Shown: positions 48,343 through 59,376, counted from the stretch's first letter. The stretch is 64,000 bases of DNA from Ailurus styani (GCA_002007465.1 LNAC01001798.1:1-64000); one strand, 5' to 3'. The notes: generated by a model from the letters alone, not told the origin. Translations and numbers: made by a program.

Positions 48343-49037
48343 AGAAAACTCAAAAGACACCAAAAAAACCTTCTAGAACTTACAAAAGAATGTAGGAAAG
48401 TTGCAAAGTCAAAGTACAGAAATTCGTTGAGCTTCAATACACCAAAAATGAAGCAGCAGAACAAGAAATTAAAGAACCAATGAAATTCACAATTGCACCA
48501 AAACCCAAAAAATACTTAAGAGTACACCTAACCAAGAGGTAAAAGATCTATACTCTGATAACTATATGATACTGATGAAAGGAACTGAAGATGACCCAAA
48601 AAAATGGAAAAACTTTCCATGCTCATGGTTTGGAAGAAAAAAATATTTTTTAAATGTCTATACTACTCAAAGCAATCTGCATATTTAATGTAATCCCTAT
48701 CAAAATATCACAAGTGATTCTCACAGAGCTAGAACAAAGAATCCTAAAATTTTATGGAACCACAAAAGATGCCCAATAGCCAAAGTAACTTTGAGAATGA
48801 AAAGCAAAGCTGGAGACATCACAATTCCAGACTTCAAGTCATATTACAAAGCTGTAGTAATCAAAACAGTATGGTACTGACACAAAAATAGACACATAGA
48901 TTAATATAACAGGATAGAAAACCCAGAAACAAGCCCACAAGATATGGTCAATTAATCTTCAACAAAGCAGGAAAGAATATCCAACAACAAGAAGACAGTC
49001 TCATCAACAAATAGTATTAGGAAAACTGGACAGCAAC

Positions 49038-49394
49038 ATGCAAAAGAATAAAACTGGACCACTTTCTTACACCAAACACAAAAACACAAAAACAAATTCA
49101 AAATGGATTAAAGACCTAAATATGAGACCTGAAACCATTAAAATGTTGGAGAAGAATACAGGCAGTAACCTCTTTGGCATTGGCTGTAGCAGCTTCCTTC
49201 TAGCTATGTCCCCTGAGTCAAGAGAAACAAAAGCAAAAATAAACTACTGGGACTTCGCCAAAATAAAAATGTTCTGCACAGCAAAGGAAACACTTAAAAA
49301 AACTAAAAGGCAACCTACAAAATGGGAAAAGATATTTGTTAATGACATATCCAGTAAAGGGTTAGTATCAAAAATATATAAAGATCTTATATAA
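49038..49394 (+). pseudogene. L1 ORF2 C-terminal fragment
   Basis: 118-codon open piece: KWIKDLNMRPETIKMLEKNT through FCTAKETLKKTKRQ, the conserved ORF2 C-terminal region downstream of RT. The same frame recurs at 52755-53111 in the duplicated copy. Confidence 0.85.
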
Positions 49395-49890
49395 GTCAAC
49401 ACCCAAAACACAAATAATTCAATTAAAAAAAAATGGACAGAAGACATGAAGAGAACTTTCTCAAAGAAAACATCCAGATGACCAATGGACATATGAAAAG
49501 ATATTCAACTTTACTGATCATTAGGAGAATTCAAATAAAAGCTGCAATGAGATATCACCTCATACCTGCTTGTATGGCTAAAATAAAAAACACAAGACAC
49601 AACAGGCACTCATGAGGATGTGGAAAAAAAGGAACCATCTTTCACTGTTTGCAAGAATCCAAACTGGTGCAGCCACTCTGGAAAACTATGGATGTTCCTC
49701 AAAAAGTTAAAAATAGAAATAACATATGATCCAAGAATTGCACTAGTAGGTATTTACCCAAAGAATACAAAAGTACTTATTCAAAGAAATACATGCACCT
49801 CTATGTTTATGACAATATTATCTACAATAGCCAAATTATGGAAAGAGACCAAATGTCCATTGACTGATGAATGGATAAGAAGTGGTATAG

Positions 49891-49988
49891 AAGAAGCAGC
49901 AGGATGGTGGAGGAGTAGGAGACCGCTTATCATCAGGTCCCAGAAATTCACCCAGATAGCTATCAAACTATTCTGAACACCTACAAAT
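49891..49988 (+). mobile_element. First 98 bp of L1 B 5' UTR, copy 1
   Basis: Starts right after gtggtatag with aagaagcagcaggatggtgg. Identical to 53608-53705. It is cut at N 49989, and what follows belongs to a different L1 5' UTR. Confidence 0.85.
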
Positions 49989-49989
49989 N

Positions 49990-51928
49990 GGTCCTAGAGA
50001 AGAATGAGAGAGAGGGGCACACAGAGAAACTCAAAAGAACAACAGTTTCCCAAAGCCATGGCCTTGGAAAATGAGAGGACCTAAATTTTGTGAATTCTTG
50101 GAACCAGCAGGTCTTAAAATCTGGAGTTTTCAAGGTCAGTAGGCTTGGCCAGTATAAAGCTTTGACGGCACAGTCCTGCTCCTGGAGAGAAAGCAGGGAA
50201 ACAATCCCAAAGGCAGACAGGTTGGAAACAAAGACCTGAAAAACACCTGGAGCACACAAAGGAGATATTACTTGCTATTCTAGGAGTACTTCCCTGAGGA
50301 CAGCTTTCACAGAGAATTCTCCAAGAACAAAGGAGCTGGTTGATACCATTTCCCTTCCCCATTACAAAGCACAAACACAGAGCCACCTAAAGGAAATAGC
50401 TCAGCATAGACACTGGCTGCCTAACTTACTTAAACCAAGCACCAAACTCTTGTGCTCTGGCCTTCTCAGTCAAGCTTGCCTCAGTCCCAGTATACTGGGC
50501 TCTTACCCTGGAAGACCAGCACAAACCCCTGCCATGACCCTGCACATGTCTTCCAACCAAAGAGTTCTGCAGGGCTTCATCTCTGGTGGAGTTGGTGTCA
50601 GGTCTCATTTCAGAAGCAGACCAAGGACACCAAGTTAAACCTTGCCATTTTCAGGACAGATACCAAACACTGCCCACAGCAGGCAAGGAGAGGCTCTACA
50701 GATAATTGACCTGAAGGATAATGCAGCTAAAACAGAACAGAAGAGTTCACACAGGGCACACCAGAGACATTGCCTGAAGGGTCATGTCCTGGGCACTACA
50801 CGACCTCTTCTTCATAAGGCAATTAGTATCAGAAAAAGAACACAAAACTGGCTTTTCTAACACTTAAGAAAGCAGAGACAGAAAAAATTCCAAGATGAAG
50901 GAATTTATTCCAAATGAGAGAACAAGATAAGTCCATGGCCAGAAATCTAAGCAAAACCAATATAACAAATATGCCTGATGGAGAATTTAAAGCAACTATC
51001 ATAAGGATACTCACTGGAAAAGAATAGAAGACATCAGGGAGACCTTTACCACAGAAATAAAAGAGTAAACAAGAATCAATCAGAGACGAAGAATGCAAAA
51101 AATGAGGTTGAAAACAGTATTGATGCAATGAACAGCAGGCTGAAAGAAGCAGAATAAATCAGTGACCTAGAATGCAAAATAATGGAAAATAATGAAGCTG
51201 AACAAAACAGAGAAAGAAGAATTATGCAACATAAGAATAGTCTAAGGGAACTCAGTCACTCCATCAAACATAATAACTTTCATATTATAAGAGTCCCAGA
51301 AGAAAGAGAGAGAGAAAATGAGGCAGAAAATATATTTGAGGAAAAATAATGGAAAACTTCCCTAATCTGGGGAAGAAAAAAAAATTTCAGATCCAGGAAG
51401 CACAAAGATTCCCATAAAAATCAATGAAAATAGGACAACAGATTGTATTACAATTACATTTACAAAATATAGTGGTAAAGGAAAAAATCTTAAAAGCAAA
51501 AAGACAGAAGTTACAAAGTTACAAAGGAAGACCCATAAGGCTAGCTGGAGATTTCTCAACAGAAACTTCGGAAGCCAGAATAGAGTGGCATGATATATTC
51601 AAAGTGCTAGATGGAAAAAATCAGCAGCCAGGAAAACTCTATGCAGAAAGGCTATCATTCAGAGTAGAAGGAGAGATAAAGTTTACCAGACAAACAAACC
51701 TAATGGAGTTCATGAACACTAAACAAGCCGTGCAAGAAATATTATAGGGGACTCTTTGAGTGCAAAGGAGAGACAAAAACGACAAAGAAAAGAATGGATC
51801 TGATAAAATCTCCAGAAATAAGGACAAAAATTAAATGGCAGTTAATATATATGTATCAATAATTACTTTGTGAATGGACTAAACACTCCAATCAAAAGAC
51901 ATAGGGTGTCAGAAGAAGTAAACAAACA
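49990..51928 (+). mobile_element. Older L1 5' UTR, ORF1 and ORF2 start, probably misplaced part of element A
   Basis: Its 5' UTR resembles the L1 at 20413 (aagtcattga-like region, actgcccacagcaggcaagg). ORF1 spans about 51100-51750. ORF2 begins near 51838 (ATGGCAGTT at about 51836) and is lost in the 600-N gap. Element A lacks exactly this part (see 46260/46262), so this is the likely missing half. Confidence 0.75.
51424..51747 (+). pseudogene. L1 ORF1 C-terminal fragment
   Basis: 107-codon open piece: KEKILKAKRQKLQSYKGRPI, then LAGDFSTETSEARIEWHDIF and a terminal KQAVQEIL. This is the C-terminal domain of L1 ORF1p. The RRM and coiled coil upstream are in broken frames. Confidence 0.85.
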
Positions 51929-52528
51929 NNNNNNNNNNNNNNNNNNNNNNNNNNNNNNNNNNNNNNNNNNNNNNNNNNNNNNNNNNNNNNNNNNNNNNNN
52001 NNNNNNNNNNNNNNNNNNNNNNNNNNNNNNNNNNNNNNNNNNNNNNNNNNNNNNNNNNNNNNNNNNNNNNNNNNNNNNNNNNNNNNNNNNNNNNNNNNNN
52101 NNNNNNNNNNNNNNNNNNNNNNNNNNNNNNNNNNNNNNNNNNNNNNNNNNNNNNNNNNNNNNNNNNNNNNNNNNNNNNNNNNNNNNNNNNNNNNNNNNNN
52201 NNNNNNNNNNNNNNNNNNNNNNNNNNNNNNNNNNNNNNNNNNNNNNNNNNNNNNNNNNNNNNNNNNNNNNNNNNNNNNNNNNNNNNNNNNNNNNNNNNNN
52301 NNNNNNNNNNNNNNNNNNNNNNNNNNNNNNNNNNNNNNNNNNNNNNNNNNNNNNNNNNNNNNNNNNNNNNNNNNNNNNNNNNNNNNNNNNNNNNNNNNNN
52401 NNNNNNNNNNNNNNNNNNNNNNNNNNNNNNNNNNNNNNNNNNNNNNNNNNNNNNNNNNNNNNNNNNNNNNNNNNNNNNNNNNNNNNNNNNNNNNNNNNNN
52501 NNNNNNNNNNNNNNNNNNNNNNNNNNNN
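51929..52528. other. Assembly gap, exactly 600 N
   Basis: A round-number run of N, so its length is an estimate. The two open frames drawn across it are artefacts. Confidence 1.
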
Positions 52529-53705
52529 GGAGACATCACAATTCCAGACTTCAAGTCATATTACAAAGCTGTAGTAATCAAAACAGTATGGTACTGACAC
52601 AAAAATAGACACATAGATTAATATAACAGGATAGAAAACCCAGAAACAAGCCCACAAGATATGGTCAATTAATCTTCAACAAAGCAGGAAAGAATATCCA
52701 ACAACAAGAAGACAGTCTCATCAACAAATAGTATTAGGAAAACTGGACAGCAACATGCAAAAGAATAAAACTGGACCACTTTCTTACACCAAACACAAAA
52801 ACACAAAAACAAATTCAAAATGGATTAAAGACCTAAATATGAGACCTGAAACCATTAAAATGTTGGAGAAGAATACAGGCAGTAACCTCTTTGGCATTGG
52901 CTGTAGCAGCTTCCTTCTAGCTATGTCCCCTGAGTCAAGAGAAACAAAAGCAAAAATAAACTACTGGGACTTCGCCAAAATAAAAATGTTCTGCACAGCA
53001 AAGGAAACACTTAAAAAAACTAAAAGGCAACCTACAAAATGGGAAAAGATATTTGTTAATGACATATCCAGTAAAGGGTTAGTATCAAAAATATATAAAG
53101 ATCTTATATAAGTCAACACCCAAAACACAAATAATTCAATTAAAAAAAAATGGACAGAAGACATGAAGAGAACTTTCTCAAAGAAAACATCCAGATGACC
53201 AATGGACATATGAAAAGATATTCAACTTTACTGATCATTAGGAGAATTCAAATAAAAGCTGCAATGAGATATCACCTCATACCTGCTTGTATGGCTAAAA
53301 TAAAAAACACAAGACACAACAGGCACTCATGAGGATGTGGAAAAAAAGGAACCATCTTTCACTGTTTGCAAGAATCCAAACTGGTGCAGCCACTCTGGAA
53401 AACTATGGATGTTCCTCAAAAAGTTAAAAATAGAAATAACATATGATCCAAGAATTGCACTAGTAGGTATTTACCCAAAGAATACAAAAGTACTTATTCA
53501 AAGAAATACATGCACCTCTATGTTTATGACAATATTATCTACAATAGCCAAATTATGGAAAGAGACCAAATGTCCATTGACTGATGAATGGATAAGAAGT
53601 GGTATAGAAGAAGCAGCAGGATGGTGGAGGAGTAGGAGACCGCTTATCATCAGGTCCCAGAAATTCACCCAGATAGCTATCAAACTATTCTGAACACCTA
53701 CAAAT
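52529..53705. repeat. 1177-bp duplicated block, copy 2
   Basis: Same sequence as 48812-49988. It begins directly after the N gap and continues without interruption into the young L1 B, so this is the more trustworthy copy of the L1 A/L1 B junction. Confidence 0.95.
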
Positions 53706-53739
53706 TCTACAGGAGATGGAAGAGAAGAGCATTGATTCT

Positions 53740-54560
53740 AGGAACATAAAATCGACCATATTCTGGAAGGTAGGACATGCGGAGAAGTGAATCTGCAGCG
53801 ACGGGAAGATAGACCACGGGGGGAGGGGCCGGCTCCTGGCAACTGAGCGAGCAGCAGAGCACAGACTCAGAACTGTTAGAAGTCTGCTCCACTGAGGGTC
53901 ATCACCCCAGAGGCCCAGCGGGGGGTGAAGCCCTTGTGGGAACAGTGTGGTCTCAGGACCCACGGGGACACAAAAAGACCAGGGGTGTCTGAGCGTGACA
54001 GAGCTCCCAGGTCTCAGAGAGAAGCCGGCAGGAGAGACAGAGCTGAGCTGAGAAGGGGTCTCTCAGCTCAGTGTTACCTGGGGCTGTGATCCAAAGCATG
54101 GTCAGGCCACTGCTCTGTGAGCGGGGACCCCACGGGCGGCAGACCCAGAGACCCCTCCTCCCTCCTCCATGAGGGGCGGTGTGGGAGCTGCTGTAGGAAT
54201 CAGCCGAGTTTCGAGATTCTAAACAGGGCTGCGTGCCAGAGATAGAGACACTTGGTCACGGGCCTGTGAGCTTGGAGAGAGGCTGGAGACCAGGAGACGG
54301 GAGAGACTGACCACTTTTCTCTAAGGACCCACAGAGGAGTGGGTCCCAAGCTCTTGGCTCTTACGGGTCAGAGACTGGGAGCTGCCATTTTCAGTCCTGT
54401 CCTCCAAAGCTGTACGGAAAGTGTTCAGGGAACAAAAGCTCCCGAGAGTGAACCCGAGCTGATGACTTAGCCTGGCCCCTGGCGAGGGTGGTACGAATCT
54501 GCCTTGGGCAGAGACACTTGAGAATCACAGAAACAGGCTCCTCTCCCAGAAGACCAGAAA
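53740..54560 (+). promoter_or_regulatory. GC- and CpG-rich L1 B 5' UTR, putative internal promoter
   Basis: The only GC-rich stretch of the window, with many CpGs (gcagcgacgggaagat, cccacgggcggcagac, gccgagtttcgagatt). L1 5' UTRs of this type hold the element's RNA polymerase II promoter. Retained CpGs mean the copy is young or has escaped methylation-driven decay. Promoter activity is inferred from family knowledge. Confidence 0.7.
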
Positions 54561-54682
54561 AAACATCCAGCCAAAGTCAAGTTCGAGATTGCTGAGAATC
54601 TTTTTTTAATTTTCATTTTTATAATCATATTCTATCCCTTCATTGTATTTAACCTTATTTTTTGTATACATAGTCTGTTCAA

Positions 54683-54835
54683 TTCACTAGTCTAATAGAT
54701 ATAGATATAAATAGAGATAAAGATAGAGATAGATATAGAGTAAGAGATATAGATACAGATAGAGATAGACTCAGAGACAGACATATGGAAACAGAAATAG
54801 ATAATATAGATATAGATACAGGATTTTGTTTTATT
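54683..54835. repeat. Impure (GATA)n/(AGATAT)n low-complexity tract
   Basis: Repeating ATAGAT/AGAGAT units in the L1 B spacer just before ORF1. Confidence 0.85.
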
Positions 54836-54852
54836 TATTTTTGTTTTGTTTN

Positions 54853-54954
54853 GGAAGCCAGAATAGAGTGGCATGATATATTCAAAGTGCTAGATGGAAA
54901 AAATCAGCAGCCAGGAAAACTCTATGCAGAAAGGCTATCATTCAGAGTAGAAGG
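54853..54954 (+). repeat. Older-L1 ORF1 piece wedged between two Ns
   Basis: Matches 51570-51671 (ggaagccagaatagagtggc to cagagtagaagg). Bounded by N 54852 and N 54955. The L1 B sequence on either side joins smoothly (tgttttgttt, tgtttgtatg), so this is an assembly insertion. Confidence 0.9.
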
Positions 54955-55114
54955 NTGTTTGTATGATTTTTTTTTGTTTGTTTGTTTTTTTCCCTCTTTT
55001 TTTTTTCTCCTAAGTTCCAGGTCGCTTCTGAGTAGGTTAGTGTATATTTCTCTGGGGTCATTTCTACCCTTTAGCATTTTGTTCTCTCATCCATCTATCC
55101 TTATCTTCATAAAA

Positions 55115-55196
55115 TGACAAGGCAGAAAAATCAACACACACACACAAAAAAAAAAAAGAAAAAGAAAAAGAGGCAGTAATGATGGCTAGGGACCTN
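55115..55196 (+). pseudogene. L1 B ORF1 start region
   Basis: atgacaaggcagaaaaatc matches the carnivore ORF1p beginning (MTRQKN). A short (CA)n and A-rich run follow, and the piece ends gctagggacct at N 55197. The coiled-coil part resumes at 55456 after a foreign segment. Confidence 0.7.
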
Positions 55197-55197
55197 G

Positions 55198-55455
55198 AGA
55201 GATAAAGTTTACCAGACAAACAAACCTAATGGAGTTCATGAACACTAAACAAGCCGTGCAAGAAATATTATAGGGGACTCTTTGAGTGCAAAGGAGAGAC
55301 AAAAACGACAAAGAAAAGAATGGATCTGATAAAATCTCCAGAAATAAGGACAAAAATTAAATGGCAGTTAATATATATGTATCAATAATTACTTTGTGAA
55401 TGGACTAAACACTCCAATCAAAAGACATAGGGTGTCAGAAGAAGTAAACAAACAG
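55198..55455 (+). repeat. Second older-L1 piece joined into L1 B
   Basis: Continues exactly where 54853-54954 stops: it matches 51671-51928, the last bases before the 600-N gap. Begins at N 55197 and passes without N into L1 B ORF1 at acagacattagtaag, apparently joined at a short shared string. Confidence 0.88.
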
Positions 55456-55525
55456 ACATTAGTAAGATGACAGAACTAGAGTTCAGAATGACGATTCTTA
55501 AGGTGCTGTCTGGGCTCCAAAAACA

Positions 55526-55777
55526 ATGGAAGATAATAGAGAAGCCCTCTCTAGAGAAATAAAAATCCTTTGTGGAGAAATAAAAGAATTAAAATCTAAC
55601 CAAGCTGAAATCAAAAAAGCTATTAATGAGGTGCAATTAAAAATGGAGTCACTTACTGCTAGGATAAATGAAGCAGAAGAGAGAATTAGTGATTTAGAAG
55701 ACAAAATGTCAGAGAATAAAGAAGAGGATGAAAAGAGAGACAACTACTGGACCATGAGGGGAGAATTCGAGAGATAA
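55526..55777 (+). pseudogene. L1 B ORF1 coiled-coil segment
   Basis: 83-codon open piece: residues 10-70 (EIKILCGEIKELKSNQAEIK through ARINEAEERISDLEDKMSEN) form the heptad-repeat coiled coil of L1 ORF1p, ending EFER at the inversion breakpoint. The RRM and C-terminal domains that should follow lie inverted at 55786-56446. Confidence 0.88.
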
Positions 55778-55785
55778 GTGATAGC

Positions 55786-56446
55786 CTGTGTCTTTTAGTT
55801 GGGGCATTTAGCCCATTTACATTCAGAGTAACCATTGAGAGATATACATTTAGAGCCATTGTATTGCCTGTAAGGTGACTGTTACTGTATATTGTGTTTC
55901 TTCCTTTCTGGTCTATGTTTCTTTTAGGTTCTCTTTGCTTAGAGGACCCATTTCAATATTTCCTGTAGGGCTGACTTGGTATTTGCAAATTCCTTGAGTT
56001 TTTGTTTGTTCTGGAAGATTTTTATCTCTCCTTCTATTTTCAATGACAGCCTAGGTGGATATAGTGTTCTTCACTGCATATTTTTCTCATTTAGTGCTCT
56101 GAATATATCATGCCAGCTCTTTCTGCCCTGCCAGGTCTCTGTGGATAGGTCTGCTGTCAGTCTAATATATCTACCATTGTATGTTATAGACCTCTTATCC
56201 CGAGCTGCTTTCAGCATTTTCTTTTTGTCACTAAGAGTTGTAAGTTTTGCTATTAGATGAAGGGGTGTGGGCCTATTTTACTGATTTTGAGGGGGGTTCT
56301 CTGTGCTTCCTTGATTTTGATGCTTGTTTCCTTCGCCAAACTAGGGAAATTCTGTATTAAGATTTGCTCCAATATACCTTCTGGCCCTCTCTTTCTCTCT
56401 TCCTCTTCTGGGATCCCAATTATTCTAATATTGTTTTGTCTTATGC
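55786..56446 (-). pseudogene. Inverted L1 B segment: ORF1 RRM and C-terminal domain, spacer, ORF2 start
   Basis: On the minus strand, starting at 56446, the sequence reads cataagacaaaacaatatta, then encodes NNIRIIGIPEEEERKRGPEG (RRM start). It continues through the C-terminal domain and spacer to the ORF2 start (complement of gttactctgaatgtaaatgg at about 55816-55835). Its first base follows on almost directly from the last base of the forward ORF1 piece in normal L1 order. Confidence 0.88.
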
Positions 56447-57013
56447 TATATACTGGGTATTTACCCTTATGATACAAAGGTAGTGATCCTCCAGGGCACA
56501 TGCACCAAAATGTTTATAGCAGCAATGTCCACAATAGCCAAACTATGGAAAGAACCTAGATGTCCATTAACAGATGAATGGATAAAGAAGATGTGATATA
56601 TATATACAATGGAATACTATGCAGCTATCAAAAAAACGATATCTTGCCATTTGCAACGATGTGGATGGAACTAGAGGGTATTATGTTGAGCAAAATAAGT
56701 CAATCAGAGAAAGACAATTATCATATGATCTCTCTGATATGAGGAACTTGAGGGGCAGGGTGGGGTGTTGTGGGGGTAGCGAGGGAAAAATAATGAAACA
56801 AGATTGGATGGGGAAGGAGACAAACCATAAGAGACTCCTAATCTCACAAAACAAACTGAAGGATACTGGGAGCTGGGAGGGTAGGGATAGGGTGGATGGA
56901 TTATGGACATTGGGGATTGTTTGTGCTATGGTGAATGCTGTGAAAGATGTAAGCCTGATGATTCACAGACTGGTACCCCTGGGGCAAATAATAATAAAAA
57001 AAAGGTGGTATAG

Positions 57014-57445
57014 ATATAGATAGGTAGATATAGATAGATATAGATAGATAGATATAGATATGTATATACACAGTGGAATATTATTCAGCCATAAAAAGAA
57101 TGAAATCTTGCCATTTACAATAGTATGGATGGAGCGAATGAATATTATTCTAAGAGAAATAAGTCAGAGAAAAACAAATACAAATACCATATGAATTTAA
57201 GAAACAAAGCAAATGAGCAAAGGGGGAAAAAAAGGAAGGGGAAAATTAGGAAATGGACTCTTAACTATAAAGAATAAACTGATGGTTACCAGAGGGGAGG
57301 TTGGTGGGGCAATGGGTTAAACAAGTGATGGTGATAAAGGATTGCACTTTTTGTGATGAGCACCAGGTGTTGTATGGAAGTGCTAAATCACTATATTGTA
57401 CACCTGAAACCAATATTACACTCTGTGTTAACTAACTGGAATATA
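57014..57445 (+). mobile_element. L1 A 3' UTR, continued after L1 B
   Basis: Begins with a GATA-type tract (57014-57066), then cagtggaatattattcagcc and the carnivore L1 3' end (gatgagcaccaggtgttgta, acctgaaaccaatattacac). This completes element A interrupted at 49890/53607. Confidence 0.88.
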
Positions 57446-58140
57446 AATAAGAATTGTAATATATTTATATAAATATAGATGATATATATGATCAGGACCC
57501 AATGCTTAAAGAGTCTAATGGAGTATGTCCTTCATTATGCAATAGATCTAGGCGATAACATAGGTAATCAAAATGGTACTGCAATTGCAAAGGTAATAAA
57601 TACCTCAAAGGATGGATATACAGCAATCATAGAAATTGAGAGACAAAACTACTACCAACAGGGGGAACAAAGTGAGATGTCACCAATTCAGTAGAATTTG
57701 AGCTTTGTATTCAAGGTTAGGTAGAATTTGAATACATGGATATTTAGGTTAACAGCATGGACGGTGGAGGAAATATCACGAACACAGACATAAAAACAAG
57801 GGAGGCTTATTGCAAAGAGGAGAGTTGATCAATCAACACAAATATATAGAAGGGTAATAATGAAGAAGAATAATAGAAATATGTATAGGGACTATATTAT
57901 AGAAGAAATGAAAAGCCAAGAGAAAAATATTAAATGACATATTTTGAATAATCATGAACAATCATGGAAGATTTTTCAGGAAAGGACTGTCCTTCACAAA
58001 ATTAACTTTGAAGAAGTAGATAAGATGGACCATGTAACAGAAAAAAAAAAGAGAGAGAGATAGAGGGAAAGAGAAATAAGAACACTAATTAGGAATCTAC
58101 TGTTGTCTAACTATTAAATAGTGAATCCTGGAGCAAAGTA
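57446..58140. other. Unique sequence, nothing recognised
   Basis: No repeat family or gene identified. Short GA-rich run near 58050-58070. Confidence 0.4.
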
Positions 58141-58284
58141 GGGATGCCTGGGGGCTCAGTTGGTTGAGTGTCTGACTTGGTTTTGGCTCAGGTCATGATC
58201 TCATGGATTGTGAGATAGATACCCACATCGGGTGGGCTCCACCCTTAGAGGGGAGACTGCTTGAAGATTCTCTCCCTCTGTCTC

Positions 58285-58328
<44 letters not shown>

Positions 58329-58350
58329 AAATAAATAAAAATGTTAAAAA
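58141..58350 (+). mobile_element. CAN-SINE, older, with (CT)n
   Basis: Head gggatgcctgggggctcagt, older middle (gactgcttgaagattctctc), about 16 CT units (58290-58321), tail aaataaataaaaatg. A short agtgaatcc lies on both sides (near 58119-58127 and 58369-58377). Confidence 0.92.
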
Positions 58351-59039
58351 AATAATAAAAATAAAAACAGTGAATCCAAGGGGAGAAAAAATGAAAGTGA
58401 AGAGAGGAGGTCAGAATCCTGATTTATTTACATGCAGTCCTGGGAGAACTGGAAATTCATTTGAAATGGTTAAAAGATAAACTTAAAAATTTTGAAATAT
58501 ATGCCTCAAATTTTTAGTTATTTTATTAATAGAAGAAATCCTGAAAGGTGATATTCAAAATATTCCCTAACTACTATGATATGAATACTAATCATATGGA
58601 GTGAGAACTGGTTTTGGGCTATACTATTGGTGTCAGCTTTGCATTTAACACAAGGAAGATGATTGAAAGGAAAGAAAATGGAGTAAGTGTTCAGGACTAT
58701 CAAGATTATCGAGGTTTGAGTTGCTCATGGGATATGTATTTGGAGATATCCTATAGTCACATGCAAATTTAGACTAGTACTCCACAATCTGGTGCATTTC
58801 ATTTAAGCCACAAGTGGAAAAATTCCATTCAGTTAGAGAAAGGGACAATTTGAGCTCCAAGCTACAAAACGGCCTCAAGCAATTATTACCAGTAGAACAT
58901 TACAGTTTTTCAGCTTGTATATACTAAGGAAGATGGCAACCACTAATTTTTGATGGGGGAATAAAATATACTGTATCTTTACTCCACTAAAAACTTACAG
59001 CATATTAGGTAAAGTATTTCTGATCATACACTTTCATTA
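58351..59039. other. Unique sequence, nothing recognised
   Basis: No repeat or coding signature found. Confidence 0.4.
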
Positions 59040-59270
59040 AGATAAGGAACATAATGCAGTGTGTTATAATGGAATAAATACACAATTTTAATTCTTATGC
59101 ATTTTCCTGCAAATTTTAGATACATAAGTTTAGGTAAGATAATGCTTAACTTCTCTGAGATTCTCTTTCCTCCCACACAAAATATGAAAAGTAGTACCTT
59201 AGTGTTTGTAGTTAAGGTTCAAGTGGATAATAAATGTAAAGGACTTAACCAACACAAAATGCCAGAATAG
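59040..59270 (-). mobile_element. MIR SINE, antisense
   Basis: Antisense MIR order: gataatgcttaacttctctg, agattctctttcctcccaca (tcagtttcctcatctgtaaa), gtagtaccttagtg, ggataataaatgtaaaggac (gattaaatgagataatgcatgtaaagcgc). Confidence 0.8.
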
Positions 59271-59376
59271 TTTCCTCATGAAAGCCAGTGTTAATTATAT
59301 CATGCTAAAGCACCTGAATGGATTTCCATTATGTTATACTGTACACTTGAGAACAGACTGATTTGTAGTATACTTT

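Larger units (their letters stand above)
46262..49890 (+). mobile_element. L1 LINE element A: ORF2 from endonuclease to 3' UTR
   Basis: Continuous L1 from the endonuclease domain to the 3' UTR, where it is split at gtggtatag (49882-49890) by the young L1 B. Its remaining 3' UTR reappears at 57014-57445. A SINE sits in it at 48155-48342. The RT active-site region at 48115-48130 is changed to F-E-D-N, so the element is dead. Confidence 0.92.
48812..49988. repeat. 1177-bp duplicated block, copy 1
   Basis: Repeats as 52529-53705 at a constant offset of 3717 bp. The translated pieces are identical in both copies (118-, 82-, 60-, 118- and 61-codon frames). It spans the L1 A 3' part and the first 98 bp of L1 B, and ends exactly at N 49989. 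Confidence 0.95.
53608..57004 (+). mobile_element. Young L1 LINE (element B) with internal inversion and deletion
   Basis: Complete 5' end (aagaagcagcaggatggtgg) and complete 3' end with A-tail (aataataataaaaaaaa). Flanked by the same gtggtatag at 53599-53607 and 57005-57013, a target duplication in L1 A. Contents: 5' UTR, ORF1 start and coiled coil, then an inverted piece (55786-56446), then the 3' region (56447-57004). Most of ORF2 is missing. Three single-N joins and two foreign pieces of the older L1 (54853-54954, 55198-55455) are woven in. Confidence 0.88.

Noticed and set aside
51870..52574. 234-codon and 220-codon open frames around 52 kb
   Set aside because: They consist mostly of X from the 600-N gap.
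48812..53705. Recent segmental duplication of 1.2 kb
   Set aside because: Exact identity, location next to a round-number gap and an N-terminated end make assembly redundancy far more likely. Reported as an artefact.
46619..57023. Plus-strand open frame 56619-57023 (134 codons) in the L1 B 3' region
   Set aside because: Lies in the L1 3' UTR and matches no ORF2 domain. Chance frame.
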